Positions 34,964-44,695 of a stretch of DNA of 64,000 bases are shown here, in pieces (positions within the stretch are counted from its first letter, which is position 1; each line of letters opens with the position of its first letter). The stretch spans positions 1,364,001 through 1,428,000 of the forward strand of contig NZ_CP006842.1 of NCBI RefSeq assembly GCF_000626675.1, in the 5' to 3' direction. This stretch comes from Corynebacterium glyciniphilum AJ 3170. GTDB taxonomy: Bacteria; Actinomycetota; Actinomycetes; Mycobacteriales; Mycobacteriaceae. The position numbers were made by a program, and so were the translations under genes. The notes under the pieces are model-generated. The model was not told the DNA's origin, did no database searches, and saw nothing but the letters and a program-made list of their open reading frames with translations.

Positions 34964-35993
34964 TGACCGACGGCGACGCCGAGCAACAGAACGGAAGCGG
35001 GTGGGCATCCCGCAGCCCGAGTGGGGGGACAATGTTGTCTCAGCGGACTTCAGCCGAGGGCGCGATAAACCTACGATGTCGCGAAAGACACCGCCAACGC
35101 GGGTGAGCGAGGACGCACAGGCGCGGAAGTCTACCTCGGAGACGGAGGATCATTCCTCGACGACGGAAAGCTGGGCAGCGGGACAGGTGATGCGGACAGC
35201 GACGGCGCTGGCGGATTCAGCTCGTCTCTCGCGGGGGCGCACGTACTTCCGCGGCGGGAATGTTATCCGTATCGACTATGAACTGGGGCAGGTCAACGGC
35301 CTCGTCAGCGGGACTCAACTTGATCCGTTCGAGGTGCAGATCCGATGGAGGCCACTGACGCGACGCCAGATCGAATTTGTTGTCGGAGAATGCGGTGACC
35401 ACCCGGAAAGCGTCCGTAACCTGTTGGCGGGGCGGCGCCCACAGTCGTCGATAGCCACTGTTCTTTTCGGAGTTGAACACTACCTCGACTCGTACTGTAC
35501 GTGCCCGGATCACGCGACATTCTGCAAACACCGGGTATGCGTCGCCTATGCGCTCGCCGCAGAGTTCACCGGGGATCCTGCAGCTTTCCTGGCATGGCGC
35601 GGGATTGACATGGACCAGCTCCTGGAGAAGGTCGATGGTGGGAAACAGGGGGCAGGTCCCCCTACTGAACTGCCCGTGGAGCCGTCCGACAACCAGGAAA
35701 CCATGTACTCCCCGACGGAGTTCTGGGGCGACCCCACGAATGTTCCTGTGTGGGAACCTCTGGAGGTGGAATTCGGCCTGGAGTTGGGCGACACTACCGC
35801 CCGCGACGCGGCACTGCGTAAATTCAGTTGGAATAACGCCGACCAACTACGGGTGCTCGATACATTGACGAGGTGCTTCGAAGCACTGACGGTTCTCGAC
35901 GATGACGCAGGAGAAACCCGCGGGCGAGAGAAGGTGTTCGAACGCGAACCATGGTTGTCCGGGGCGGATGATAGGAGTAGTCACCATGACTGA
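34956..35993 (+). CDS. SWIM zinc-finger protein
   Basis: The 345-residue protein has the SWIM motif C-x-C-xn-C-x-H as YCTCPDHATFCKHR (about residues 179-192), preceded by SVRNLLAGRRPQSSI and GVEHYLDSY. The basic N-terminal 60 residues are probably disordered and may bind DNA. SWIM proteins are frequent partners of HelZ-type SNF2 enzymes and are thought to bind DNA or protein. Both ends overlap neighbours by 8 bp (start in the helicase gene, stop in the phosphoesterase gene), so its translation is coupled to both. The C-terminal 120 residues are not recognised. Confidence 0.82.
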   Translation: MGDDRRRRRATERKRVGIPQPEWGDNVVSADFSRGRDKPTMSRKTPPTRVSEDAQARKSTSETEDHSSTTESWAAGQVMRTATALADSARLSRGRTYFRGGNVIRIDYELGQVNGLVSGTQLDPFEVQIRWRPLTRRQIEFVVGECGDHPESVRNLLAGRRPQSSIATVLFGVEHYLDSYCTCPDHATFCKHRVCVAYALAAEFTGDPAAFLAWRGIDMDQLLEKVDGGKQGAGPPTELPVEPSDNQETMYSPTEFWGDPTNVPVWEPLEVEFGLELGDTTARDAALRKFSWNNADQLRVLDTLTRCFEALTVLDDDAGETRGREKVFEREPWLSGADDRSSHHD

Positions 35994-37245
35994 TCCCTCC
36001 CGACGACTACCGATGACGCCCGGCCCTGGTGTGTTCCGGTTCCTCCATACCTCAGACTGGCAGCTGGGGATGGACCGCTGGTTTCTCGGGGAGGAGGCGG
36101 GTCCACGCTACCGTGAGGCACGTCTTGCGGCAGTGGAACGACTGCTGGACGTGGCGAAGGCTCGCCAGTGTGCCGCTGTGGTCGTCGCCGGTGACGTCTT
36201 TGACGACAACCTGGTTGATCCTGTCACCTGGCGGCGCACGGTAGACATCCTCCGCCGGAGCCCGGTCCCGGTGTTCCTCCTCCCGGGGAATCATGACCCC
36301 TACGACGCAGCCAGCGTCTACCGGTCGAGGGACTTCGATGAACTCACCCCGGCTGTCCAGGTGCTCAACGACAGTCGTCCCAGGACAGTCCCGGGAACCA
36401 CGGACAGTTCCCCCACGGCGGAGATCATCGGGGCGCCGCTGCTGTCGAAGTACATGAGCACCGATCCGGTGGCCTCAGTTCTCGCCCGGGCGGCTGAAAC
36501 CGGGGGACCAGATCACACGGAGCGCGCAGAGGATCGGACCGTGAAGATTCTCGTCGGTCACGGTGCAACCGAATCTCGGTCGTCCGGGGAGGATCCTGCC
36601 GTCATCGACGTCGATGCAGCGGCCAGGGCCTGTCGCGACGGTGTCATCGACATGCTGGTACTGGGAGACACCCACTCCGTCACGTCACTCCACCCCGACG
36701 GAACCGTCTGGTACTCCGGGAGCCCTGAGGTGACCGACTTCCGGGAAGAAGGAGGCGGCGGCGAAGCGAGGTCAGGATACGCCCTGGTCGTTGACGTCCT
36801 GCCCGCCAGCGGGAAGGACGCAGGTCGGACTTCGCAGGTCAGTGTCGAGGAGGTGAAGACGGGCCGCTGGAGTTTTCTGGCGCTCGCCGCACAGATCAAC
36901 ACCCGTGAGGACGTGGCCGAGTGGATCAACAGGCTCGAGGATATCCGGGATAAGCGCACGACGGTGGTGAAGTACACCTTGACCGGATCAGTAGACCTGG
37001 CCACGGCCGCCGTGCTCGACGAGGAACTTGACCGGATCGCTCCGGCCTTCGCAGCGCTGTACCCCCGTCGTCGGTTGATGGACCTCCATGTGGTCCCCGG
37101 GGATGAGGAACTGGCGGACGCCGACTGGCCCGGAGTGGTGGGCGTCGCCGCCCGTGGACTCGCCGACCGCGCATCCCACGACGACGCCGCCGCCCGCGAC
37201 GCGTTACGCCTGTTGTACCGGCTCAGCGCACAGAAGGGGAACTAG
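35986..37245 (+). CDS. MRE11/SbcD-like metallophosphoesterase
   Basis: Probable DNA exonuclease subunit of 419 residues. Motifs in order: FLHTSDWQLGM, VVAGDVFDDN, LLPGNHDPYD, ILVGHGATES, LVLGDTHSV. The first motif reads D-x-Q instead of D-x-H. The same D-x-Q is present, as I remember, in Rv1277 of M. tuberculosis, so it may be a feature of this actinobacterial subfamily rather than a defect. The C-terminal part would bind the ATPase coiled coil. TAGGAG lies 8 bp before the ATG, and the start overlaps the SWIM gene. The ATPase gene starts 7 bp after its stop. Confidence 0.85.
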   Translation: MTDPSRRLPMTPGPGVFRFLHTSDWQLGMDRWFLGEEAGPRYREARLAAVERLLDVAKARQCAAVVVAGDVFDDNLVDPVTWRRTVDILRRSPVPVFLLPGNHDPYDAASVYRSRDFDELTPAVQVLNDSRPRTVPGTTDSSPTAEIIGAPLLSKYMSTDPVASVLARAAETGGPDHTERAEDRTVKILVGHGATESRSSGEDPAVIDVDAAARACRDGVIDMLVLGDTHSVTSLHPDGTVWYSGSPEVTDFREEGGGGEARSGYALVVDVLPASGKDAGRTSQVSVEEVKTGRWSFLALAAQINTREDVAEWINRLEDIRDKRTTVVKYTLTGSVDLATAAVLDEELDRIAPAFAALYPRRRLMDLHVVPGDEELADADWPGVVGVAARGLADRASHDDAAARDALRLLYRLSAQKGN

Positions 37246-37252
37246 GACGAAC

Positions 37253-39976
37253 ATGCTGAACTTCAGGTCGCTCACCCTGTCCCACGTGGCAGGCGTCACC
37301 CATGCCCATCTCGAGTTTCCAGAGAGCGGAGTGTTGGTCGTGCACGGCCCCAACGAGGCAGGGAAATCGACCCTGCTTCGTGCGGTCCGTCTCCTGCTCG
37401 ATGACACCCCGACGAGCTCCCGGAAGCGGGACGTGAAGCTGCTGAAGGACGTCAGCGTCGACGAGCCGACCACCATCTCTGCCGAACTCGTGGTCGGGGA
37501 GACCGAACTACAGCTGACCAAGGCCTTCAACAAAGGAGCAGGGCGTTGTGAACTGCGGGTCACAGCACCCCGGGCGGAGAGTCTGACCGGAAGGGAAGCA
37601 TCGGACCGGTTCGCCGAGATCATGCGGGGGGAAGTCGATACCGACCTGCTCGACGCGCTGACAGTGGAACAGGGGGCGAGCCTCGACCAACTTGCCGCCG
37701 CCGGCCTCGGACCGCTGGAGAGGGCACTGAACGGAGAGCCGGCGGACGGATCTGAGGACAATGATGGAGTCGGTACCGCCGATGCCGGCGACGGCGGGGG
37801 AGCGGCAGTCCTGGTGGACAGGATCGCCACGGAGAGGGCCCGCTACTTCACCCCGGGCGGAAAACCGTCGAAAGAATACAAAGCGGCCATGGACGAGCGC
37901 GCAGCGGCGTTGGAGGAGCACACCGCCGCTGGCAAGGCATACGACCAGGCACAGACGCTGATCATTGAGCTGGAGCGCCTGCGCGCCGAGAAAGAGACCA
38001 TTGCGCTGCAGGAGCCCCACGCCCGTGAGGAGGCGAGAACCGCAGCGGTCAACGCGGAGAGGGGACGGGAACGACAGCGCCGACTGGATGAATGCCGCGC
38101 GGTACTGACCGGCGCACAGCAGAGACTCGAACTGGCTGAACAGCGGCTCCAGGTGCGTCGGGACCGTATCACCGAACTCACTGCCGCCGTGAACGTCCAC
38201 GACGAAGCCACCGCAGAGGCTGCTGCGGCGTCGGACGCAGCAGAAGGTGCACAGCAGCAGGAGACCGAGCTGCGGATGACGCTGACACGTGAGCGACGAC
38301 GGGCCCGCAGCACGATGGCGTTCATCCGCTACCTTGACGCGGTCCACCACCGCGACACCCTTGCAGAGACGCTCCGGGCGCTCCGGGAGAAACAGACGGA
38401 AGCCCGCGGCATCGCCGAGCTGATCACCAGCACCCGTGAACTCATTGACCAGAATCCGGTCACAGCGGAGGCGGCCGAGACGGTGCGACGCGCCGACGCC
38501 GATCTGACCAGGGCAGAGAGTGTCCGGGATGCCTCGGCCACGCTGATCGAACTGACCGGGGAGCAGGGTGGACGGTTCTTCGTCGACGGAGACGAGTACG
38601 AACTCGGCGAGACCCCGGAACAGCTGCATGTCACCTCCCGCCGCACACTCCAGCTCGGCGACTTTTCGCTCACGATCACTCCGGCGCAGGGCGTCGGGAG
38701 GTCGAAGGACGGCAGTGACCTCACCGCCGACGTCGACAGCGCAACGGCACGTCTGCAGTCAGCGCTCGCCGACGCGGGCGTTGACACCGTTGAGGCGGTG
38801 ACACGGAAGGCCGAGACGCGTCGCCAGCTCCAGACTGAGCTCGCAGAACTCAGAATCAAGGTCAGCCAGGCGACCGGCGGGCTCGGACTGGAGGAGCTTG
38901 ACCGGAACATCGAGGAACAGGGCCTGGAGCACCGGCGGGCGGAACACGCGGTGTCCGCGGCCCGCGAAGTCCTCGACACGGAGGATCCGGACAACGAGGT
39001 TGAACTGCCAGATTCCGACGTAGCGGACACAGAGGAGCTGCGTCGGGACGCTGAAGCGTGCGAAGGCCGAGTCGACCGGCTCCGCGAAGAGCTGGATACC
39101 CTTGCCAGAACCGGGGCGGCAGCCGTCCTGAACAGTCGACTTGAGGAACAGAAACGCGCTGCGGCCCGGGGGGCGGATCTCGAGGCGGCACTGGAAGGCA
39201 TGCGGGCGGACGTCAGCGACGACCACCTGCGAACACAGGTTGAGCAGGCGCACCGTGAGGTGGAGGATGCGACGGAAAAACTGGAGGGATTGACCGCTGA
39301 ACTCGATCCTGCCGTCAGTGACCTGGACACCCTTGAAGGACTCCTGGCGGGCGCCGAGTCACGGGTGCGGACGCTACGTGACCGTGCTGACCGGATCAGT
39401 CACGAGATCTCGAGGGCGAACGGGGCCTTGGGCGAGCACAGCGGTGTGGCCGAACGACTCGAAGCGGCCTCCGCCCGGCTCCAGCGGGCGCAACGGACCG
39501 AGGAACGCGTCAGCCAGCAGGCCCAGGCGGCGGACACCCTCCATCGTGCCGTGCAGTCGGCGCGGGACGATGCGCGGCGCCGCTACGAAGCTCCGTACCG
39601 TGCCTCCGTGGAAAGCCTGGCCAGGACACTGTACGGCCGTGCTGTCAGTATCGAGTTCGATGACGACCTCAGTATTTCGCGCCGGGTCCTGGACGCTACC
39701 GCACTCGACGCTGCGCAATTGTCCGGTGGAGCGAGGGAACAACTCGCGATTCTCTCCAGGCTCGCGGTCGCCGACATCGTCGGGCGCGGTGAAGGGGTTC
39801 CCGTCGTTATCGATGACGCACTCGGCTTCTCTGACACTGCACGGATTCACCGGATGAACGTGGTGCTCTCCCAGCTGGCGAAGACAAATCAGATCATCAT
39901 CCTTACCTGTGATCCGGCGCGGTTCGACAGCATCCCCGGAGCCACCGCGACATCGATGGCGGAGTTGCGGCAGTAG
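37253..39976 (+). CDS. RAD50/SbcC-like AAA ATPase
   Basis: SMC-type ATPase of 907 residues, the partner of the phosphoesterase upstream. The Walker A motif is VVHGPNEAGKSTLLR (about residues 25-39). Long charged coiled coils run through about residues 190-840. The C-terminal lobe has LSGGAREQLAILSRLAVAD (ABC signature) and VPVVIDDALGFSD (Walker B). No CxxC zinc hook is obvious at the apex, as in the YhaN/Rv1278 type rather than SbcC. It ends the cassette and is followed by a strong terminator shared with the tRNA on the other strand. Confidence 0.87.
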   Translation: MLNFRSLTLSHVAGVTHAHLEFPESGVLVVHGPNEAGKSTLLRAVRLLLDDTPTSSRKRDVKLLKDVSVDEPTTISAELVVGETELQLTKAFNKGAGRCELRVTAPRAESLTGREASDRFAEIMRGEVDTDLLDALTVEQGASLDQLAAAGLGPLERALNGEPADGSEDNDGVGTADAGDGGGAAVLVDRIATERARYFTPGGKPSKEYKAAMDERAAALEEHTAAGKAYDQAQTLIIELERLRAEKETIALQEPHAREEARTAAVNAERGRERQRRLDECRAVLTGAQQRLELAEQRLQVRRDRITELTAAVNVHDEATAEAAAASDAAEGAQQQETELRMTLTRERRRARSTMAFIRYLDAVHHRDTLAETLRALREKQTEARGIAELITSTRELIDQNPVTAEAAETVRRADADLTRAESVRDASATLIELTGEQGGRFFVDGDEYELGETPEQLHVTSRRTLQLGDFSLTITPAQGVGRSKDGSDLTADVDSATARLQSALADAGVDTVEAVTRKAETRRQLQTELAELRIKVSQATGGLGLEELDRNIEEQGLEHRRAEHAVSAAREVLDTEDPDNEVELPDSDVADTEELRRDAEACEGRVDRLREELDTLARTGAAAVLNSRLEEQKRAAARGADLEAALEGMRADVSDDHLRTQVEQAHREVEDATEKLEGLTAELDPAVSDLDTLEGLLAGAESRVRTLRDRADRISHEISRANGALGEHSGVAERLEAASARLQRAQRTEERVSQQAQAADTLHRAVQSARDDARRRYEAPYRASVESLARTLYGRAVSIEFDDDLSISRRVLDATALDAAQLSGGAREQLAILSRLAVADIVGRGEGVPVVIDDALGFSDTARIHRMNVVLSQLAKTNQIIILTCDPARFDSIPGATATSMAELRQ

Positions 39977-39998
39977 TGTGCGACTTCACACAGAAAAA

Positions 39999-40033
39999 CG
40001 GCCCGACCACCATCAACGATGGTGGTCGGGCCG
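39999..40033. terminator. Intrinsic terminator of tRNA-Arg, also facing the RAD50-like gene
   Basis: A perfect 16-bp stem (39999-40014 with 40018-40033) and a three-base loop, followed on the minus strand by TTTTT. It lies 8 bp beyond the tRNA 3' end and 23 bp after the stop of the plus-strand ATPase gene. Confidence 0.88.
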
Positions 40034-40040
40034 CGCGATG

Positions 40041-40113
40041 TGCCCCCGAGACGATTCGAACGTCCGACCGCTGGTACCGGAAACCAGTGCTCTATCCCCT
40101 GAGCTACGGAGGC
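40041..40113 (-). tRNA. tRNA-Arg (anticodon CCG)
   Basis: The minus strand folds into a 73-nt cloverleaf. The acceptor arm pairs GCCTCCG with CGGGGGC (one G-T pair), the D loop contains GCTCAGGGGATAGAGC, the anticodon loop is TTCCGGT inside the stem CTGGT/ACCAG, and the T loop is TTCGAAT. CCG reads the arginine codon CGG. The CCA end is not encoded. It lies next to argS, divergently. Confidence 0.93.
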
Positions 40114-40122
40114 AATGCGGTT

Positions 40123-40153
40123 ACTATAGCACCGTGGGTCCACGGCACCGCAA
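40123..40153 (-). promoter_or_regulatory. Promoter of tRNA-Arg(CCG)
   Basis: Minus strand TTGCGG (40153-40148) and TATAGT (40128-40123) are 19 bp apart. The -10 ends about 10 bp before the mature tRNA 5' end. Confidence 0.55.
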
Positions 40154-40213
40154 AACCCCCGCACGGGACGCGATTCGTGGAGGGTTCACCCTTCCTTGTT
40201 ACTCTCATGGGTT

Positions 40214-41890
40214 GTGACTCCAGCTGAACTCGCCTCCATCATCACCGAGACCACCCGTACCGTCCTGACGGAGCGTGATCTCGACCCCTCCGTCGCACCT
40301 GACCTGGCTACCGTTGAACGGCCCCGAAATCCGGAACACGGCGACTACGCCACCAATATCGCACTGCAGACCGCGAAGAAGGCGGGAACGAACCCGCGCG
40401 ACCTCGGCACGTGGTTGGCCGACGAACTCAGCCGTGTCGAGGGGATTGAGGAGGCCTCCATCGCCGGCCCCGGGTTCATCAATATCCGGCTCGCCGCCGA
40501 CGCGCAGGGCAAGCTGGTCGCCGACATTATCGAGGCGGGGGAGTCCTACGGTACCGGCGACGACTATTCAGACCAGCGCATCAATCTGGAGTTCGTCTCC
40601 GCCAACCCCACCGGCCCCATCCACCTTGGAGGCACCCGGTGGGCGGCCGTCGGTGATTCACTCGGCCGTATCCTCGCTGCCCGTGGTGCAGCAGTGACCC
40701 GCGAATACTACTTCAATGACCACGGCACCCAGATCGACCGTTTCGCGCGCTCACTGGTGGCGTCGGCGAAGAACGAACCTGCCCCGGAGGACGGTTACGG
40801 CGGAGAGTACATCTCCGACATCGCCAACCAGATCATGGAGGCGACCCCGGACTGGGCGGACCACGACGATGTCACGGTGCAGGAGATCTTCCGTTCCCAG
40901 GGTGTCGAGCTGATGTTCGCGCATATCAAGCAGACCCTGGCCGAGTTCGGCACGGAGTTCGACGTCTTTTTCCACGAGAACGCACTCTTCGAGTCCGGTG
41001 CCGTGGACAAGGCGATCGTCACGCTGAAGGAGAACGGTAACCTCTACGAGGCCGACGGTGCGTGGTGGCTGCGTTCCTCGGAGTTCGGCGATGACAAGGA
41101 CCGGGTCGTCATCAAGTCCGACGGCAACGCCGCCTACATCGCGGGCGACATCGCCTACATCGCCGACAAGATCGACCGGGGGCACAACCTGTGCATCTAC
41201 ATGCTCGGTGCCGATCACCACGGCTACATCGCCCGGCTGAAAGCCGCGGCGTCCGCACTCGGGTACGATTCCGACCAGGTCGAGGTGCTCATCGGCCAGA
41301 TGGTCAACCTGGTGCGTGACGGAAAAGCCGTGCGCATGTCGAAGCGCGCCGGAACGGTGATTACACTCGACGACCTGGTGGAGGCGATCGGCGTGGACGC
41401 GGCCCGCTACGCCCTGATCCGCACCTCTGTCGACTCGTCACTGGATATCGACATGGCTCTGTGGGCCAGCGAAACCAGTGACAATCCGGTCTACTACGTC
41501 CAGTACGGCCATGCCCGACTGTGCTCGCTGCAGCGTAAGGCGGCCGATACCGGAGTGAGCCTCCCGGAGGACCTCTCCACACTCGATTTCTCCCTGCTCG
41601 ACCATGACCGGGAAGGCGACCTCATTCGCACTCTGGGCGAGTTCCCGGGTGTGGTGGCCACGGCGGCGGAATTACGTGAGCCTCACCGTATCGCCCGGTA
41701 CGCAGAGCAGCTGGCGGGAACCTTCCACCGCTTCTACGACTCCTGCCAGATTCTCCCCAAATCCGACGAGCCCACCGGGGACGATACTGCCGCGATCTTC
41801 CTTGCGCGACTGGCGCTGGCCGATGCAACGCGTCGCGTCCTCGCCAATGCCCTGGGACTGCTCGGCGTCTCTGCCCCAGAGAGGATGTGA
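40214..41890 (+). CDS. argS: Arginyl-tRNA synthetase
   Basis: Charges tRNA-Arg. The 558-residue class I enzyme has the HIGH-type motif as HLGG in [14 protein letters not shown], a KMSKR-like MSKRAG segment, and the DALR anticodon-binding domain at the C terminus. The GTG start giving [10 protein letters not shown] matches the corynebacterial N terminus; TACTCT lies 8 bp before it, as in a leaderless transcript. It is 9 bp from lysA; the argS-lysA pair is a known operon in C. glutamicum, where it responds to arginine and lysine. Confidence 0.95.
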   Translation: MTPAELASIITETTRTVLTERDLDPSVAPDLATVERPRNPEHGDYATNIALQTAKKAGTNPRDLGTWLADELSRVEGIEEASIAGPGFINIRLAADAQGKLVADIIEAGESYGTGDDYSDQRINLEFVSANPTGPIHLGGTRWAAVGDSLGRILAARGAAVTREYYFNDHGTQIDRFARSLVASAKNEPAPEDGYGGEYISDIANQIMEATPDWADHDDVTVQEIFRSQGVELMFAHIKQTLAEFGTEFDVFFHENALFESGAVDKAIVTLKENGNLYEADGAWWLRSSEFGDDKDRVVIKSDGNAAYIAGDIAYIADKIDRGHNLCIYMLGADHHGYIARLKAAASALGYDSDQVEVLIGQMVNLVRDGKAVRMSKRAGTVITLDDLVEAIGVDAARYALIRTSVDSSLDIDMALWASETSDNPVYYVQYGHARLCSLQRKAADTGVSLPEDLSTLDFSLLDHDREGDLIRTLGEFPGVVATAAELREPHRIARYAEQLAGTFHRFYDSCQILPKSDEPTGDDTAAIFLARLALADATRRVLANALGLLGVSAPERM

Positions 41891-41899
41891 CCCGGCTCC

Positions 41900-43303
41900 A
41901 TGGACCCTAATGTTCATCTTCCCCAGGTCCCGCTGCGCAAGCGCACCGAGACTCTGGAGGATTTCAACAAGATCCCGGCCCATGTCTTCCCCGCCTCAGC
42001 CGGGCGGACGGAGGACGGCGAACTGGTCATCGCCGGTAACCGCGTCACGCACCTGGCAGACCAGTACGGCACGGCCACGTTCGTCATGGATGAGGCCGAC
42101 TTCCGTGCACGGTGCCGACGTCTCGCCGAGGCCTTCGGGGGCGGGGAGCGGGTGCACTACGCGTCCAAGGCGTTCCTGTCGCGCACCGTCTGCCGGTGGG
42201 TCGACGAGGAAGGGCTCGCGCTCGACGTGGCCAGCCACGGCGAACTTGCCGTCGCCCTCGCTGCCGGTTTCCCTCCCGAGCGCATCACCGTGCACGGAAA
42301 CAACAAGAACCACGAGTTCATCACCGCCGCCGTACAGGCGGGTGTCGAACTTGTCGTCATCGACTCGCTCATCGAAATCGACAGGGTCGCTGAAATCGCC
42401 CGGCAGGAAGGACGGGTCCAGGACGTTCTGGTGCGGGTGAAGCCGGGAGTTCATGCCGACACCCATGAGTTCATCGCCACGAGTCACGAGGACCAGAAGT
42501 TCGGATTCTCGTTGGCATCGGGTTCCGCCGAGAACGCCTGCCTCTCCTGCCTGTCCACCGACGGGCTGCGACTGCGGGGCCTGCACTGCCACGTCGGCTC
42601 CCAGGTCTTCGAGGCCGACGGGTTCGCATTGGCAGCGGACCGTCTCCTGGGGCTGTGGGCCCGGCTGGTCAGCGGGGAAAAGACGGTGGACGCTGATGTC
42701 ACTGCCCTGGACGTCCTCGATCTCGGCGGTGGTTACGGTATCGCCTACACCCCGGACCAGGAGGCGCTCGATGTCGAGGAGGTCGCCGGCGACCTCCTGT
42801 CCCGCGTCGCGACGAAGGCAGCGTCCTACGGGGTCAACGCTCCGGTGGTCAACGTCGAGCCGGGTCGTGCCGTGGTCGGACCGTCTGCCGTCACGGTCTA
42901 CCGTGTCGGGACAGTCAAGGACGTCCATACCGCTGACGACACAGTCCGTCGCTACATTTCGGTGGACGGAGGGATGAGCGACAACATCCGGCCGGCGCTG
43001 TACCAGGCGGAGTACGACTGTCGCCTGGCCAACCGGTTGGCTACCGGTGACCTGGTCTCCACCCGCGTGGTGGGCAGCCACTGCGAGTCCGGGGACATCC
43101 TGATCAACGACGCACTGATGCCAGACGACATCGCCCCGGGCGACCTGCTCGTCATCCCCGCCACGGGCGCGTACTGCTACATGATGGCCTCCCGCTACAA
43201 CATGATGACCCGCCCGCCGGTGATTGTCGTGGCGGACGGCGAGTCCCGGGTGATGATCCGCCGGGAGACGGTAGAGGACGTGCTCGCGCTGGAGAATTTC
43301 TGA
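41900..43303 (+). CDS. lysA: Diaminopimelate decarboxylase
   Basis: PLP enzyme converting meso-diaminopimelate to lysine, the last step of the pathway begun by dapD and dapE in this window. The 467-residue protein has the PLP lysine in HYASKAF, the [10 protein letters not shown] phosphate-binding loop, HCHVGSQ and [12 protein letters not shown]. The ATG start at 41900 is preceded by a weak ribosome site. It follows argS by 9 bp and is followed by hom after 66 bp. Confidence 0.96.
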   Translation: MDPNVHLPQVPLRKRTETLEDFNKIPAHVFPASAGRTEDGELVIAGNRVTHLADQYGTATFVMDEADFRARCRRLAEAFGGGERVHYASKAFLSRTVCRWVDEEGLALDVASHGELAVALAAGFPPERITVHGNNKNHEFITAAVQAGVELVVIDSLIEIDRVAEIARQEGRVQDVLVRVKPGVHADTHEFIATSHEDQKFGFSLASGSAENACLSCLSTDGLRLRGLHCHVGSQVFEADGFALAADRLLGLWARLVSGEKTVDADVTALDVLDLGGGYGIAYTPDQEALDVEEVAGDLLSRVATKAASYGVNAPVVNVEPGRAVVGPSAVTVYRVGTVKDVHTADDTVRRYISVDGGMSDNIRPALYQAEYDCRLANRLATGDLVSTRVVGSHCESGDILINDALMPDDIAPGDLLVIPATGAYCYMMASRYNMMTRPPVIVVADGESRVMIRRETVEDVLALENF

Positions 43304-43369
43304 TGGTTTATCATCGGGAAAACGAACTTTCACACGACAGACCCCACACGAGACAACTTCGGGAGAGTA

Positions 43370-44695
43370 ATGGCTGATCAGGCTGACAACAATGCCGCCG
43401 CGCCCACCGTCGGCGTAGCGCTGCTGGGCATGGGAACCGTGGGTACCGAGGTTCTGCGCATCCTCCAGGAGGACGCGCAGGATTTCACCGCCCGCACCGG
43501 TGGCCCCATCGAGGTCCGCGGTATCGCCGTGTCCGACCTGTCCAAGCCCCGTCCAGGTGTCTCCTCCGAGCTGCTCACGGATGATGCCTTCGGTCTCGTC
43601 AACCGCGAGGACATTGACCTGGTCATCGAGGTGATCGGTGGTATCGACTACCCGCGTACCGTCGTGCTGGCCGCGCTGCGTGCCGGCAAGTCCGTGGTGA
43701 CGGCGAACAAGGCGCTGGTTGCCGCGCATGCCGGAGAACTGTCCGAGGCCGCGGACTCCTCAGGGGCCGACCTGTTCTTCGAGGCCGCCGTTGCCGCAGC
43801 TATCCCTGTAGTCGGTCCGTTGCGCCGTTCCCTGGCAGGGGACCGGGTGAACCAGGTCATGGGTATCGTCAACGGCACCACGAACTTCATCCTCGATGCG
43901 ATGTACAAGCGCGGGGCGTCCTACGACGAGATGCTTGCCGAAGCCACCGCCCTCGGATACGCCGAGGCGGACCCCTCTGCTGACGTGGACGGCTACGACG
44001 CCGCGTCCAAGGCTGCGATCCTGGCGAACCTGGCCTTCCATTCGCCGGTCGGCAGCGATGACGTGCACGTCGAGGGCATCCGGTCGATCAACGTCGCCGA
44101 CATCGAGGCCGCCAAGGCCGCCGGATGCACCATCAAGCTGCTGGCCATCTGTGAACGCCTCGTCGACGACGAGGGGCAGGAGTCCGTCTCCGCCCGCGTT
44201 TACCCGGCACTGATTCCGCTGGACCACCCGCTGTCCAGCGTCAGCGAGTCCTTCAACGCGATCTTCGTCGTCGCAGAGTACGCCGGACGCCTGATGTTCT
44301 ACGGCAACGGTGCCGGTGGCGCCCCGACGGCTTCGGCGGTGCTTGGTGACGTGGTCGCCGCCGCCCGCAATATCGTGCACGGTGGACGTGCCCCCGGCAT
44401 GTCGACCTACGCCAACCTGCCTGTCGGCGATTTCGGTTCGGTGCGCACCCGCTACCACGTTGACATGGTCGTCGACGACCGGCCGGGTGTGCTGGCGGAG
44501 GTCGCCTCGACATTCTCCGTACAAGGGGTGTCGCTGAAGACAGTCCGCCAGGAGGACGCCGGTGACGCCGGTGCGCGACTGGTCGTCATCACCCACCACG
44601 CCGCCGAGAGTGACCTCGAGTCGACGGTGGACAACCTCAAGAACCTTGACGCCGTGAAGGCCGTCAACAGCGTGATCCGAATGGAAGGCAACTGA
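43370..44695 (+). CDS. hom: Homoserine dehydrogenase
   Basis: NAD(P)-dependent enzyme reducing aspartate semialdehyde to homoserine, the branch to threonine, methionine and isoleucine. The 441-residue protein has [18 protein letters not shown] as the dinucleotide-binding loop, the catalytic-domain segment [18 protein letters not shown], and a C-terminal ACT domain ([17 protein letters not shown]) that usually mediates threonine inhibition. GGGAGAG lies 5 bp before the ATG. The stop and the thrC start share a base (TGATG). Confidence 0.96.
   Translation: MADQADNNAAAPTVGVALLGMGTVGTEVLRILQEDAQDFTARTGGPIEVRGIAVSDLSKPRPGVSSELLTDDAFGLVNREDIDLVIEVIGGIDYPRTVVLAALRAGKSVVTANKALVAAHAGELSEAADSSGADLFFEAAVAAAIPVVGPLRRSLAGDRVNQVMGIVNGTTNFILDAMYKRGASYDEMLAEATALGYAEADPSADVDGYDAASKAAILANLAFHSPVGSDDVHVEGIRSINVADIEAAKAAGCTIKLLAICERLVDDEGQESVSARVYPALIPLDHPLSSVSESFNAIFVVAEYAGRLMFYGNGAGGAPTASAVLGDVVAAARNIVHGGRAPGMSTYANLPVGDFGSVRTRYHVDMVVDDRPGVLAEVASTFSVQGVSLKTVRQEDAGDAGARLVVITHHAAESDLESTVDNLKNLDAVKAVNSVIRMEGN

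Noticed and set aside
39979..39992. TGTG...CACA as a GlxR (CRP-type) site after the RAD50-like gene
   Set aside because: The half-sites are six bases apart rather than eight, and the place is between a stop and a terminator.
40041..40113. tRNA-Arg as the attachment site of an integrated element
   Set aside because: No repeat of the tRNA 3' end was noticed elsewhere in the window, and no integrase gene is present.
41996..43729. 577-codon minus-strand frame opposite lysA and hom
   Set aside because: Shadow frame; both plus-strand genes are clear by motif and length.
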